The notes beneath the pieces were generated by a model. That model had not been told where the DNA came from and made no database searches. It saw only the letters and a program-made list of their open reading frames with translations. 64,000 nucleotides of DNA from Bacteroidota bacterium. Lineage in GTDB: Bacteria > Bacteroidota > Bacteroidia > Cytophagales > UBA9547. The stretch is taken from positions 56,799 to 120,798 of the forward strand of contig RDZG01000058.1 of NCBI GenBank assembly GCA_004293915.1. The letters run 5' to 3'. Below are positions 10,494 to 20,046 of this stretch, one piece after another (the first letter of the stretch is position 1; each line of letters begins with the position of its first letter). The position numbers were made by a program, and so were the translations under genes.

Positions 10494-10785
10494 TTAGCGT
10501 CCAAGTCCAAACTCTAATAACTTGTAAAGTGTCGAAAGTTGGATGTCGCTTTTTCCATTTTCTATTCTTGAAATAAAACTTTTTTGAGTTCCAGTCTTTT
10601 CAGCTAATTGCACTTGTGTCATCGATGCAAGTCGCCTTTCTTCTTTGATAACTTCGCCAATAGCAAATGCTTTAGCTTTTATTTCAAAGTCAGTTCGTTT
10701 AGCAGTACCAACTTGTCCATAACGAATGTCGAGATGTTCATCAAATGATGTAATGATTTTACTTTTTTTTATTTTTTGCTTTCAT
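10494..10785 (-). pseudogene. XRE-family antitoxin (HigA-like), frameshifted near the start
   Basis: Frame reads KSKIITSFDEHLDIRYGQVGTAKRTDFEIKAKAFAIGEVIKEERRLASMTQVQLAEKTGTQKSFISRIENGKSDIQLSTLYKLLEFGLGR*; the only ATG (10783-10785, MKAKNKK) is one base out of frame across an A8 tract (10763-10770). Confidence 0.75.
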
Positions 10786-11018
10786 TTTGTTTTTGTTTTA
10801 ATTTTTCGTCAAAATACTCGTACATGATTTTCACTGCTTTGTCAAGTTCTTCGGAAGGCGTCTTTTGAGATTTTTTCTGAAACCCGTTAAACAATACAAC
10901 TACTTGTCTATCGTCAAAAAAGCAAAAAATACGGTAAATATTTCCTTAAAATTCTACTCTAATTTCATAAAGTCCGTTTGTTCCTTCTATATGCTGAAAA
11001 AATTTCTGAGGAATTCTG
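10769..11018 (-). pseudogene. HigB/RelE-like toxin remnant (truncated N-terminus, internal stop)
   Basis: FLNRIPQKFFQHIEGTNGLYEIRVEF*GNIYRIFCFFDDRQVVVLFNGFQKKSQKTPSEELDKAVKIMYEYFDEKLKQKQNESKK*; in-frame TAA and an upstream stop before any plausible start. Confidence 0.75.
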
Positions 11019-11144
11019 TTTAAAAATTATTTTTTTTCAGCACTCTAAAATTATTACACTATAATAGGAAGATTTTACTCATTCATTCTATCAAATAACC
11101 AACTTGGAATTAATTTTAAATCTACTGAACCTGCCTTTTTTATT

Positions 11145-11549
11145 TTATGATATTAAATAAGAATTTTTAAAATATTGAAAATGTTTTGTTTTTAGCTCAT
11201 GTTCGTTTTGAATTCTAAAGATACCTTCATATTTACTACTCCATATATGGCATTTGTATAAGTCTTCGTCTTCAATGGGTTCATTTGTATAAAATTTTAT
11301 TTCTAGGTATTTGGTCATGGGTTTAACGACCAAAAATGTTTTGTTTTTTACGAATACCACACAATTTTTAGTTCCACTAATTTCAACATCTTGCCACTCT
11401 GCCACTCTCTGTAATAACTTATCAAAAGCTAAAAGTATGGCATCTGATTTGTTCAAAAATAAATCATCAATATTTACTTCTTTACAATAATGCCAGGCGT
11501 TTGGATTTCTTAAAACCCGTTTGCAAGAGGGACAAATATGTTTTTCCAC
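11145..11549 (-). CDS. DUF5655-like domain protein
   Basis: CPSCKRVLRNPNAWHYC zinc-ribbon-like start, then a DUF5655-like body. Confidence 0.6.
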   Translation of the reverse strand: MEKHICPSCKRVLRNPNAWHYCKEVNIDDLFLNKSDAILLAFDKLLQRVAEWQDVEISGTKNCVVFVKNKTFLVVKPMTKYLEIKFYTNEPIEDEDLYKCHIWSSKYEGIFRIQNEHELKTKHFQYFKNSYLIS

Positions 11550-11575
11550 AACTTTTTTTTATTGAAAACGAATTT

Positions 11576-12781
11576 TTAAAAAAACTTAGATATTTTCATT
11601 TCTAACAAATCATCACTTCTGAAATTGTACAATATTTCTTTGTCAGAAACATTGCTAAGAATGTTTGCTTTCAATGCAATTTTGTAGCTTTTGGCAACTC
11701 TTCTACTTGCTTCTACACGATATAAAGTTGTTCCTTTTTCAACATCAAATATGCCTCCAATAAGGCAATCAGTACTTTTGTCATCATTCAGAGCAATTCT
11801 TGTTCCAATAAAAACATCGTTATCTAACCCCGAAAAGGTAAGTTCACGTCTGCTATCGTAGGTATATTCTGCAACAATTCCAACATCTGCACCTTTGTCA
11901 AAAACATTTCCAAAGGTATATTCAAAACCGCTCGTGAAAGCAATAAAATCCTGAAATGTTGAGGTTCTATAAATAGATTCTAATTTCAGAATCCAAGCAT
12001 CTTTGTTGTATTGAATGTCTATACCACTTTGATTGATGACAGGATAGGACAAATCTAACCCTGTTGCAGGATTAAATCCTAAGAATAAAGGCTCACGACT
12101 ATTTCCATAGAAATGAGATAATCCTAAACTAAAATCATCGGCTGTTTTTGACCAACGCAGAGCAAAACTTGGATGCCACTCTTTGTTGCTTGATCGAAAT
12201 TGGATATCTTCTCGTTCAAGAACCACTGGAAACCTATATCTACCAGTTTTTGACGATAATTGAATTCTTCTGGAGTAAGGTAGATAAAAGAATTCAAAAT
12301 TACCCAATTTTGAATTCTTTGAAATTTGCAACATGGGCTGACCAAGTTTTTGCTTTCCATCAATACCCTCTACTGCATCTGTTTGGTTGATAATATCGAC
12401 TAAATGATTGGATTCTGCAACACCCCAAAATACTTTACGGACACCCACTGTGATAGTCCAACTCTTCAATTTTCTTTGATAATATGCTTGCCTCACATCC
12501 CAGTGTGTTCTGTTGGGGTCTTGAATACTTCCTCTTACAAAAGGCTCAACTTTAAAGGCATGCTTTCCATCAGCGGAATTTATTTTTAGAGTTGGCTTAA
12601 AAGCACCTGATAGGAAGTAATCCTTTTGGTTGGGATACAATCCTTTACTGGTAAAGTATTGATTTTCAAGTTCTAATTCAGCTGATAAATCAACTTCCCA
12701 TTTTTTTTTCAGCGTATCTTGACTCCAAACCAAGTTATTTATTAACAAGAAAACGCACACAATTAACAAAAACTTTGGCAT
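11576..12781 (-). CDS. Outer-membrane beta-barrel protein
   Basis: Signal peptide and alternating beta-strand pattern; last gene of the TetR/MMPL operon. Confidence 0.65.
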   Translation of the reverse strand: MPKFLLIVCVFLLINNLVWSQDTLKKKWEVDLSAELELENQYFTSKGLYPNQKDYFLSGAFKPTLKINSADGKHAFKVEPFVRGSIQDPNRTHWDVRQAYYQRKLKSWTITVGVRKVFWGVAESNHLVDIINQTDAVEGIDGKQKLGQPMLQISKNSKLGNFEFFYLPYSRRIQLSSKTGRYRFPVVLEREDIQFRSSNKEWHPSFALRWSKTADDFSLGLSHFYGNSREPLFLGFNPATGLDLSYPVINQSGIDIQYNKDAWILKLESIYRTSTFQDFIAFTSGFEYTFGNVFDKGADVGIVAEYTYDSRRELTFSGLDNDVFIGTRIALNDDKSTDCLIGGIFDVEKGTTLYRVEASRRVAKSYKIALKANILSNVSDKEILYNFRSDDLLEMKISKFF

Positions 12782-12785
12782 ATTC

Positions 12786-13565
12786 TCAATTTTTTAGATT
12801 ATCTTCTGTCAAGTCGTTTTCACTCAGGTTGATGCCAAATTTATAATTCGTAAACAGCAATTGCGTTTTTTTGCCGCTTTGGTGATTTACCATGTTCAAA
12901 GCGTTTGCTCTGAAATATTTATTATTGTATAATTTGTAATCACTGTAAGTCAATGTTTTCAGTTTTTCATTTTTTCTATCATAAAATTCTAATTCCTCAA
13001 CCCTATAATTTTTTGAAAGATTAAATTTCCCAATAATTCTTGTGTAACCGCTTTTAGGATCTTTAGGGTCCATTTCAACTATGGCAATTTTTTCTGTACC
13101 AACCATAGACTCGCTTATAAATTTGTACGTATATTTTTCTACCTCAAAAGAGCTTAAATCTTCAAATGCAAATTCACTACCCATAAATGGTCCTGATTTG
13201 TTAGAAGATGCAATTCTTTTTACTCTTGTTACAGCTGGTAAATATATCCACTGGTCATCATCACCAGACTTGTGGGTATAAGTAAGCGTTTTTGTACCTT
13301 TTACATCTTTTGGGCTGTTAAATTCGATGATTGACTTATCTCCATCATTAGGCACTTCCAACGTTTTATTTTTTAACAAATTGATAGAAGTCTGACCTTG
13401 TTTATTAGTTAGAATCATCTGTAATTCTGACTCAGAACTTTTGTAGCCTATATCTGCTTTGTCGCTATTTTGTGCTATTTCTAATCCTCTATCTTGTGCA
13501 AAACTTGCAGGTAAGGTTAAAGAAGAGAAAAGAATAGAGGCTACGATTGATTTTAAATTGTACAT
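12786..13565 (-). CDS. Outer membrane lipoprotein-sorting (LolA/LppX-like) protein
   Basis: LTYTHKSGDDDQWIYLPAVTRVKRIASSNKSGPFMGSEFAFEDLSSFEVEKYTYKF, the family signature. Confidence 0.85.
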   Translation of the reverse strand: MYNLKSIVASILFSSLTLPASFAQDRGLEIAQNSDKADIGYKSSESELQMILTNKQGQTSINLLKNKTLEVPNDGDKSIIEFNSPKDVKGTKTLTYTHKSGDDDQWIYLPAVTRVKRIASSNKSGPFMGSEFAFEDLSSFEVEKYTYKFISESMVGTEKIAIVEMDPKDPKSGYTRIIGKFNLSKNYRVEELEFYDRKNEKLKTLTYSDYKLYNNKYFRANALNMVNHQSGKKTQLLFTNYKFGINLSENDLTEDNLKN

Positions 13566-13592
13566 AAGTTTTAAGATTTAATGGTTAGAGAT

Positions 13593-15893
13593 TTATTTTG
13601 AAAATTTGAGTAATAACGCTGGCAAAGCCAATAAGCAAATGATAATTGAGGCTGATATAATAATTATAGTAATTAAAGCTAATTGTGAGTTAATCATGAA
13701 TGTAGATTGAGCTAAAATGAAGAATCCAACACAGAGTATACCAGCAGTAGCTACTATTGCTCTTCCTACATTTTCAAAACTATAACGTATGGCATCTTCT
13801 GTCGAAAGATTCAATTCTCTTTTGGCTCGCAAATATTTCGACATAAAATGAATAGTACTATCTACTATTATACCAAGTGTCATGCCAAATACAGCTGTCA
13901 TACCAAGATTTACATATCCAAGCACAAAATACCAAATACCGAATCCATAAATAGCTGGCACCACATTAGAAAATATACTGATTAATCCATACTTAATGCT
14001 TCTGAAAGTAATCATTAAAATGAGTGTAATCATCAATGCCGAGAGGATAGCTCCTGAAATCAAACTTTTTACTTGTTGCCTTCCTATGTGGGCAAACATT
14101 AAAGTTAAGCTAGATGCTTTTGCATGCATATATTTTGGTGTATTTGTCTCAAGCCAAGTTTCTAAACGAGTGGCTAAATCTATCATTTGTGCCGACTTTA
14201 CCTCTTTGAGTGTAACACTAAACCTGGTTTCAGACTTACCTATATTTACTTGATTACTTAAGTCTAAACCGTAAGGAAGCGAAAGTTCATACAATAAATT
14301 ATATTGAGCTGCTTCTTTTATATCTTTTGGAATTGAATAATAAGCATTATCATCATTATGCAAGGCTTTGTTCACTCTTTTTTGTACTTCTGAAAAGCAG
14401 CTTACATGCACTACTTCAGGTTGTGATTTTGCAAAAGCTGCAAATTTTTCTAGATAATTTAGATACACTGGGCTATTTATTTCTCCTTCGCCAGCAGCAG
14501 GAAGTGAAAAGTCTAAACTATAGACCCCTGTTAAATTTTCATTTATAAAATCTGAATCTGTACGGAAAGAGATTGATTTTGAAAAATACTTTATAAATTC
14601 ATCATTGAGTTGATTTTTTAAAGTAAACACACTGGATATTACAAGCAATACAATTGAAGTAACTAATATTTGATTAGGATATTTCAAAGCGAAATCGCTA
14701 AGGCTGTTATAAAACCCTTTTTTCTCTACATCAATGGGCAATAAAGCTAATAAGGCAGGAAAAGTAGTTAGTGAAAATAACAAAGCAAAAATCATACCTA
14801 ATGCAGATATGTTCCCAAAGTCTGCATATGGTGGTACATCTCCAGTATTTAGGGATAAGAATCCTACAATAGTTGTAAGACTTGTGATTATGACTGGTAC
14901 AAAATTTATCTTAATACTTTCTATGATGGCTTCATTTTTCGATTTTCCTGTTTTCATATAAGCAATAATAGCAGCTAAAATATGAATGCAATCCGCTATG
15001 GCGAGTGTGCAAATAACGATAGGCGTATTTGACGATGAGGCAGTAAGATTAATACCTACTAATCCTGAAACTCCTAATGCTGCAGAAATAGATATAATGA
15101 TAATAACGAATGTACTTAACGAACCAGTAACCGATCGGGTAAAAAAGTAAATCATTACTAAAAAAATTAGAAATATGAGTGGAATTAGCGTTTGTCCGTC
15201 CTTTTGACCAGCTTCCGAAAAAGCATTATTGAGCATTACATTACCTGAGATATAAATATCTATGTCTTTGTATTTAGTCTTCCATGCTTCAGTTTTATTT
15301 CTAACAAAATTTACGATTTGTGGTGTAGCTGCCTCATTCGTATCTATTTTACAAGTAATATTTATAGCAGTTACCGATGCATCTTTATTAATGAGTCTAT
15401 TGAACAAGATGGGTTCATTTAAAGCAATTTCTTTCGCTTTTAGTAATGCTTCATCTGTTAGGGAATCAATATCAGTTATTAAATCAGAAACAATTAAGTT
15501 ATCGCCATCTGCCCTTGTATACTGAAAATTTGTAACCGCATCCACTCTTACTGAGTGGGGAGTTTGCCACGAAGAATCAACCAACTCTTTGATGGCTGAT
15601 ATCGTTTCTTTAGTAAAAACTTTACCTGATTTTGGTGCAAGTGCAATTAACACATTGTCATCATCGGTGTACAAATTTTCCATTTTGTTGTAGGAAATAA
15701 GCCGAGGATTGTCTTCTTTAAAGAATATTTTAGAATCTGAATTGAACTTGAGCTTGCTAAATCCAATACCTGCAAGTATTGGCACCAGCAAAGAAAGAAA
15801 AAGAACCGTTTTTTTGTATTTGATAAGTTTGGAAGTGAAATCTACTACCCTTTGTTCAAAAGATGAGATTGGCTTAGAATTTTTGTTCTCCAT
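13593..15893 (-). CDS. RND/MMPL family transporter
   Basis: Two clusters of TM segments with FGMTLGIIVDSTIHFMSKYLR and ADCIHILAAI; two large periplasmic loops. Confidence 0.9.
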   Translation of the reverse strand: MENKNSKPISSFEQRVVDFTSKLIKYKKTVLFLSLLVPILAGIGFSKLKFNSDSKIFFKEDNPRLISYNKMENLYTDDDNVLIALAPKSGKVFTKETISAIKELVDSSWQTPHSVRVDAVTNFQYTRADGDNLIVSDLITDIDSLTDEALLKAKEIALNEPILFNRLINKDASVTAINITCKIDTNEAATPQIVNFVRNKTEAWKTKYKDIDIYISGNVMLNNAFSEAGQKDGQTLIPLIFLIFLVMIYFFTRSVTGSLSTFVIIIISISAALGVSGLVGINLTASSSNTPIVICTLAIADCIHILAAIIAYMKTGKSKNEAIIESIKINFVPVIITSLTTIVGFLSLNTGDVPPYADFGNISALGMIFALLFSLTTFPALLALLPIDVEKKGFYNSLSDFALKYPNQILVTSIVLLVISSVFTLKNQLNDEFIKYFSKSISFRTDSDFINENLTGVYSLDFSLPAAGEGEINSPVYLNYLEKFAAFAKSQPEVVHVSCFSEVQKRVNKALHNDDNAYYSIPKDIKEAAQYNLLYELSLPYGLDLSNQVNIGKSETRFSVTLKEVKSAQMIDLATRLETWLETNTPKYMHAKASSLTLMFAHIGRQQVKSLISGAILSALMITLILMITFRSIKYGLISIFSNVVPAIYGFGIWYFVLGYVNLGMTAVFGMTLGIIVDSTIHFMSKYLRAKRELNLSTEDAIRYSFENVGRAIVATAGILCVGFFILAQSTFMINSQLALITIIIISASIIICLLALPALLLKFSK

Positions 15894-15922
15894 GTTTTTA
15901 TTTTTTAATTACAAAGAGAACA

Positions 15923-15953
15923 AAAATAAATGAACAATGTTCATTTATTTTTA
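15923..15953. promoter_or_regulatory. Perfect palindrome, probable TetR operator
   Basis: AAAAATAAATGAACA-A-TGTTCATTTATTTTT: 15-bp arms with a 1-nt centre, between tetR and the MMPL gene. Confidence 0.8.
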
Positions 15954-15965
15954 AATATTTTTTAT

Positions 15966-16583
15966 TTATTTTTTTAATGAGTTGATTATCAGTTGTATAT
16001 ATGAATTAAAAAAATCAATTTCAGTAGTTTTTAGATTATTTTCAAGTGCCTCTTTTTTAACGTCAATAAGCTGAAGAATTCCTACAGCAGTTCCCCACAT
16101 TAAAAATGAAAACTCAAGTTCGTTTAAATCTTGTCGTATTAAGCCTTGTTTTTTACCCTCTTGTAAAACTTTTACAACAAACATATTAATATCGAGACTT
16201 GCTGATTTTAAATACTCTGGCTCTTCCAAACCAGTGTTGCTCTCATAATATGAAACGAGTTGATTATAGAAAGGATATTCTTTGTAAAACTTAAAATAGG
16301 CATAAATAAAGTTAGATACTTGATTTAAAGCATTGGGTTCATTTATAATACTTTCATGAAAATTTTTAAGCAATACCTGCCTAGACTTTAAAGTTAGATG
16401 CCCAATAATTTCTTCCTTGTTTTCAAAATATAAATAAATAGTTCCGATGGATAATTTAGATTTTTTACCAACTTTAGCAATACTCAATTCCTTTAAACCA
16501 CCTTGCTCTATAATATCTTCTGCACAATCAAGTATAAATTGCTTACGATCATCTTTTGAAGATTCAGTTCTTGCTCTTTTCAT
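15966..16583 (-). CDS. TetR/AcrR family transcriptional regulator
   Basis: RKQFILDCAEDIIEQGGLKELSIAKVGKKSKLSIGTIYLYFENKEEIIGHLT. Confidence 0.92.
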   Translation of the reverse strand: MKRARTESSKDDRKQFILDCAEDIIEQGGLKELSIAKVGKKSKLSIGTIYLYFENKEEIIGHLTLKSRQVLLKNFHESIINEPNALNQVSNFIYAYFKFYKEYPFYNQLVSYYESNTGLEEPEYLKSASLDINMFVVKVLQEGKKQGLIRQDLNELEFSFLMWGTAVGILQLIDVKKEALENNLKTTEIDFFNSYIQLIINSLKK

Positions 16584-17188
16584 TTGCTATTATTCTTATT
16601 ATATGCTTTATACGCTAACAAATATAAAACCGCTAAAGACTTTTGATTTTTCCACTTTTTTGCAATTTCCAACATTTGAGCTTTTAATTTGACATTTGGG
16701 TTTAAGCCATAAAGATTTATCATAATTTCTTTGAGGTGAAAATCATCATAAGGAAATACATTGGGACGTTGTAAAGTGTAAATCAAAATCATATCTATTG
16801 TCCATTTGCCAATTCCTTTGATTGAGGATAATTCTTTGATTACTTCTTCATCAGAAAGTTCTTTAAAATTAATTGTATTATTACTCCAATATTCGATGAA
16901 AGTCATCATAGATTCATATTTACCCAATGCCAATTTTATTTGTGGAAGAGAATGTTGCTCCAATAAATTGAAATTTTGAAGTGTAAGATGTTCAATACCT
17001 GCTAGTTCTAAGGCTTTAGAAAAAATTCTTTTTGTGCTACGGTAGTGAATTTGTTGTTCAATTATACAACTCATTATATCATGAAAAACATTCTTTGTTG
17101 AGTTAATAGTAGGTTTAGGTAATTGAAGAATTATTTTTTCAATTATAGGGTCGGTCTTAGCTAAAATTTTCTCGTTATCAATTTCCAT
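16580..17188 (-). CDS. DNA-3-methyladenine glycosylase II-like (HhH-GPD)
   Basis: LSSIKGIGKWTIDMILIYTLQRPNVFPYDDFHLKE; ATGA overlap with tetR. Confidence 0.88.
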   Translation of the reverse strand: MEIDNEKILAKTDPIIEKIILQLPKPTINSTKNVFHDIMSCIIEQQIHYRSTKRIFSKALELAGIEHLTLQNFNLLEQHSLPQIKLALGKYESMMTFIEYWSNNTINFKELSDEEVIKELSSIKGIGKWTIDMILIYTLQRPNVFPYDDFHLKEIMINLYGLNPNVKLKAQMLEIAKKWKNQKSLAVLYLLAYKAYNKNNSK

Positions 17189-17250
17189 TTATGATTTTGT
17201 AGTGTAATAAAATGACATCCTATTACAAATTAAGCTAAAATTTAGAAATA

Positions 17251-17300
17251 AAAAAACCGAGTGAATATTCTCAAAACAAGAATATTACTCGGTTTTTTTA
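17251..17300. terminator. Bidirectional terminator
   Basis: AAAAAACCGAGTGAATATTC..GAATATTACTCGGTTTTTT. Confidence 0.8.
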
Positions 17301-17312
17301 TTTATCATTAAA

Positions 17313-18771
17313 CTATGCTTCGGTTGCGATAGGCTGCATGGCTGTCATAGCTTGGCGAAGCTCTGAACCAACCATTTCGATTGGGTGAAAACGGATAATT
17401 TCGTTTACAGCAATCAGCAATTTATTATCAACTCCATTATCTTTTCCTTCATTAAAGTTTTTACCAATAATGTTGGTATCCACTTTTTTCATAAAATCTT
17501 TCAACAAAGGTTTGCAAGCATGGTCAAACAAATAACAACCGTATTCAGCAGTATCAGAAATCACACGATTCATTTCAAATAATTTTTTACGAGCGATGGT
17601 ATTAGCTATCAAAGGCGTTTCGTGAAGGGATTCGTAATATGCACTTTCTTCTTTTATTCCTGCTTCGGTCATCGTTTCAAATGCTAATTCTACACCAGCA
17701 CGCACCATTGCTACCATCAATAAGCCATTGTCGTAATATTCTTGCTCAGAAATTTTCATCGAACCAGCTGGCGTTTGCTCAAATGCAGTGTTTCCAGTTG
17801 CGGCTCTCCAAGTCAAAAGGTTTTTATCATCATTTTTCCAATCTTCCATCATGGTTTTAGAAAATTCGCCACTCATAATGTCGTCTTGATGTTTTTGAAA
17901 CTTCAGAAACTTCTAAAGCATAAATTTTTGCAGGATTCGATAGTCTATCCATCATACCTGTAATTCCGCCATGTTTCAACGATTCTGTAATTACTTCCCA
18001 ACCATATTGTATTAATTTAGAAGCATATCCTTTGTCAATCCCTTTTTCAACCATTTTATCGAAACATAATATTGAACCTGTTTGAAGTAAGCCACACAAA
18101 ATAGTTTGTTCACCCATCAAATCAGATTTCACTTCAGCAACAAACGAAGATTTCAACACACCTGCTCTGTCGCCACCTGTGCCTGCACAATAGGCTTTTG
18201 CCAATTCCCAACCTTTTCCTTCTGGGTCGTTTTCTGGATGTACTGCAATTAAAGTAGGCACACCAAAACCACGCACATATTCGGCACGAACTTCCGAACC
18301 TGGGCATTTTGGAGCAACCATAATTACAGTAATATCTTTACGAATTTGCATTCCTTCTTCTACAATGTTGAATCCATGCGAATACGACAAAGTAGCTCCT
18401 TTTTTAATCAAAGGCATGATGGCAGTTACAACCGAAGTATGTTGTTTATCGGGTGTTAAATTAATTACCAAATCAGCCGTTGGGATTAATTCTTCGTAAG
18501 TTCCAACTTTAAATTTATTGTCGGTAGCTTTTTTCCACGATTCTCTTTTTTGATCAATAGCCTCTTTACGAAGTGTATATGAAACATCTAAACCAGAATC
18601 TCTCAAATTCAAACCTTGATTCAAACCTTGAGCTCCACAGCCCACGATTACAATTTTTTTGCCTTTCAATGCATTTACACCATCAGTAAATTCGCTCGAA
18701 TCCATAAATTCGCAAACTCCCAATTGATTTAGTTTTTCTCTCAATGGAAGTGTATTAAAATAATTTGCCAT
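17313..18771 (-). pseudogene. ilvC: Ketol-acid reductoisomerase, split into two frames (17857-18771 and 17313-17876)
   Basis: N-terminal ORF ([29 protein letters not shown]) and C-terminal ORF ([33 protein letters not shown]) are adjacent in different frames; continuity is lost near 17896-17913. Confidence 0.9.
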
Positions 18772-18954
18772 TTTTGTTTTTATTTAAAGAATATGATTTC
18801 TGTATATATTTTGATGTTACAAAGTTGGAATAATTATTTTTTGTAGGCTAGTAAAATTTGTATAAATTTAGGTAGTTTTAATGGCTGTAAAAACATATTA
18901 ATTTAGTAAATATTATTAATATATTGATAATCAAGTTATTGATAAAATATAAAT

Positions 18955-19833
18955 ATGAAAGAAATACCAATTTATACTATTAAAAATTTTGCACAAAAAT
19001 CAAATACTACCATTTTATACCAAGTTGAGCCATTTGATAAGAGTAGAGATTTTAAAGTAACTTATCCACATCGGCACGACAATTTTTTTGAAATTCTGTT
19101 TTTAACAAACGGAAAAGGTTCGCATACAATTGATTTTCAGCAATATGAAGTAAAACCATATAGTGTGTTTTTTCTCTCGCCAGGACAAATCCACGAACTC
19201 GATTTGTCGCCTGATGTGCAAGGTTATATTTTTCTTTTTACTTCTGATTTTTATCATTTTAATAAAACTGAAACCAATAAATTATTTGAATTACCTTATT
19301 TTTTTCATGAAACATTGGCTTCTCCTCCACTTTATTTAGAAAATAATCTCGAAATAACAGAATTGGAATATTGGTTCAAAAAAGCTACTTTAGAAAATAA
19401 TTCTTCGGAATTAGATAAAAACGAAGTCGTTCGTGCTTACTTAGATTTGATACTGGTTTTTTGCAAACGAAAATACATTCAACCTTTTGGTATGGATGAG
19501 AAACTTCAAAAAGGTAAGCTTTTGGTAAAAAAATTTAAACAGTTAATAGAACAACATTGCTCCGAAAATTTTTCTATAAAACAGTATGCCGATTTGCTTT
19601 TTGTAACTCCATCGCATCTGAGCGAAATTGTAAAAGCTATCAGTGGCAGAACTAGTACAGATTTAATAAACGATCGTATGGTATTAGAAATCAAGCGGTT
19701 ACTCAAATATTCGGATTTAACTATTACCGAAATTTCATACAAGCTAAATTTTTCAGACCAAAGTTATTTTGCAAAATATGTAAAAAAATTAACTGGTTTT
19801 TCGCCAAAAGAATTAAGAAACAATACAATTTAG
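18955..19833 (+). CDS. AraC family transcriptional regulator
   Basis: Cupin-like N-terminus (YPHRHDNFFEILFLTNG) and AraC HTH (ITEISYKLNFSDQSYFAKYVKKLTGFSPKELR). Confidence 0.9.
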   Translation: MKEIPIYTIKNFAQKSNTTILYQVEPFDKSRDFKVTYPHRHDNFFEILFLTNGKGSHTIDFQQYEVKPYSVFFLSPGQIHELDLSPDVQGYIFLFTSDFYHFNKTETNKLFELPYFFHETLASPPLYLENNLEITELEYWFKKATLENNSSELDKNEVVRAYLDLILVFCKRKYIQPFGMDEKLQKGKLLVKKFKQLIEQHCSENFSIKQYADLLFVTPSHLSEIVKAISGRTSTDLINDRMVLEIKRLLKYSDLTITEISYKLNFSDQSYFAKYVKKLTGFSPKELRNNTI

Positions 19834-19898
19834 TACATGTTAAATTTATAGAAAAACCTAAATATTGTATTTTTCTTAGAAAATCCGAATTATTAAAT

Positions 19899-19906
19899 TA
19901 CATTTG
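19899..19906 (+). promoter_or_regulatory. Bacteroidota -7-like promoter element TACATTTG
   Basis: Matches TAnnTTTG upstream of the DEAD-box helicase; -33 element not clear. Confidence 0.4.
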
Positions 19907-19927
19907 CAAAATGTTTGCTTTTAAGGC

Positions 19928-19999
19928 AGCATCTCCGCAACCTGTCGGTCTTTGATTCATGTATGTGATTATGTGCCATCCGAGGGGTTTTTAGATGCT
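19928..19999 (+). ncRNA. Candidate structured 5' leader of the DEAD-box helicase gene
   Basis: Outer stem AGCATCT (19928-19934)/AGATGCT (19993-19999) nests CCTGTCGG (19941-19948)/CCGAGGGG (19980-19987). Confidence 0.4.
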
Positions 20000-20046
20000 C
20001 TAAAGCTCACTTGGAAATTTATTGGTTCACTTAATCATCATCATGT

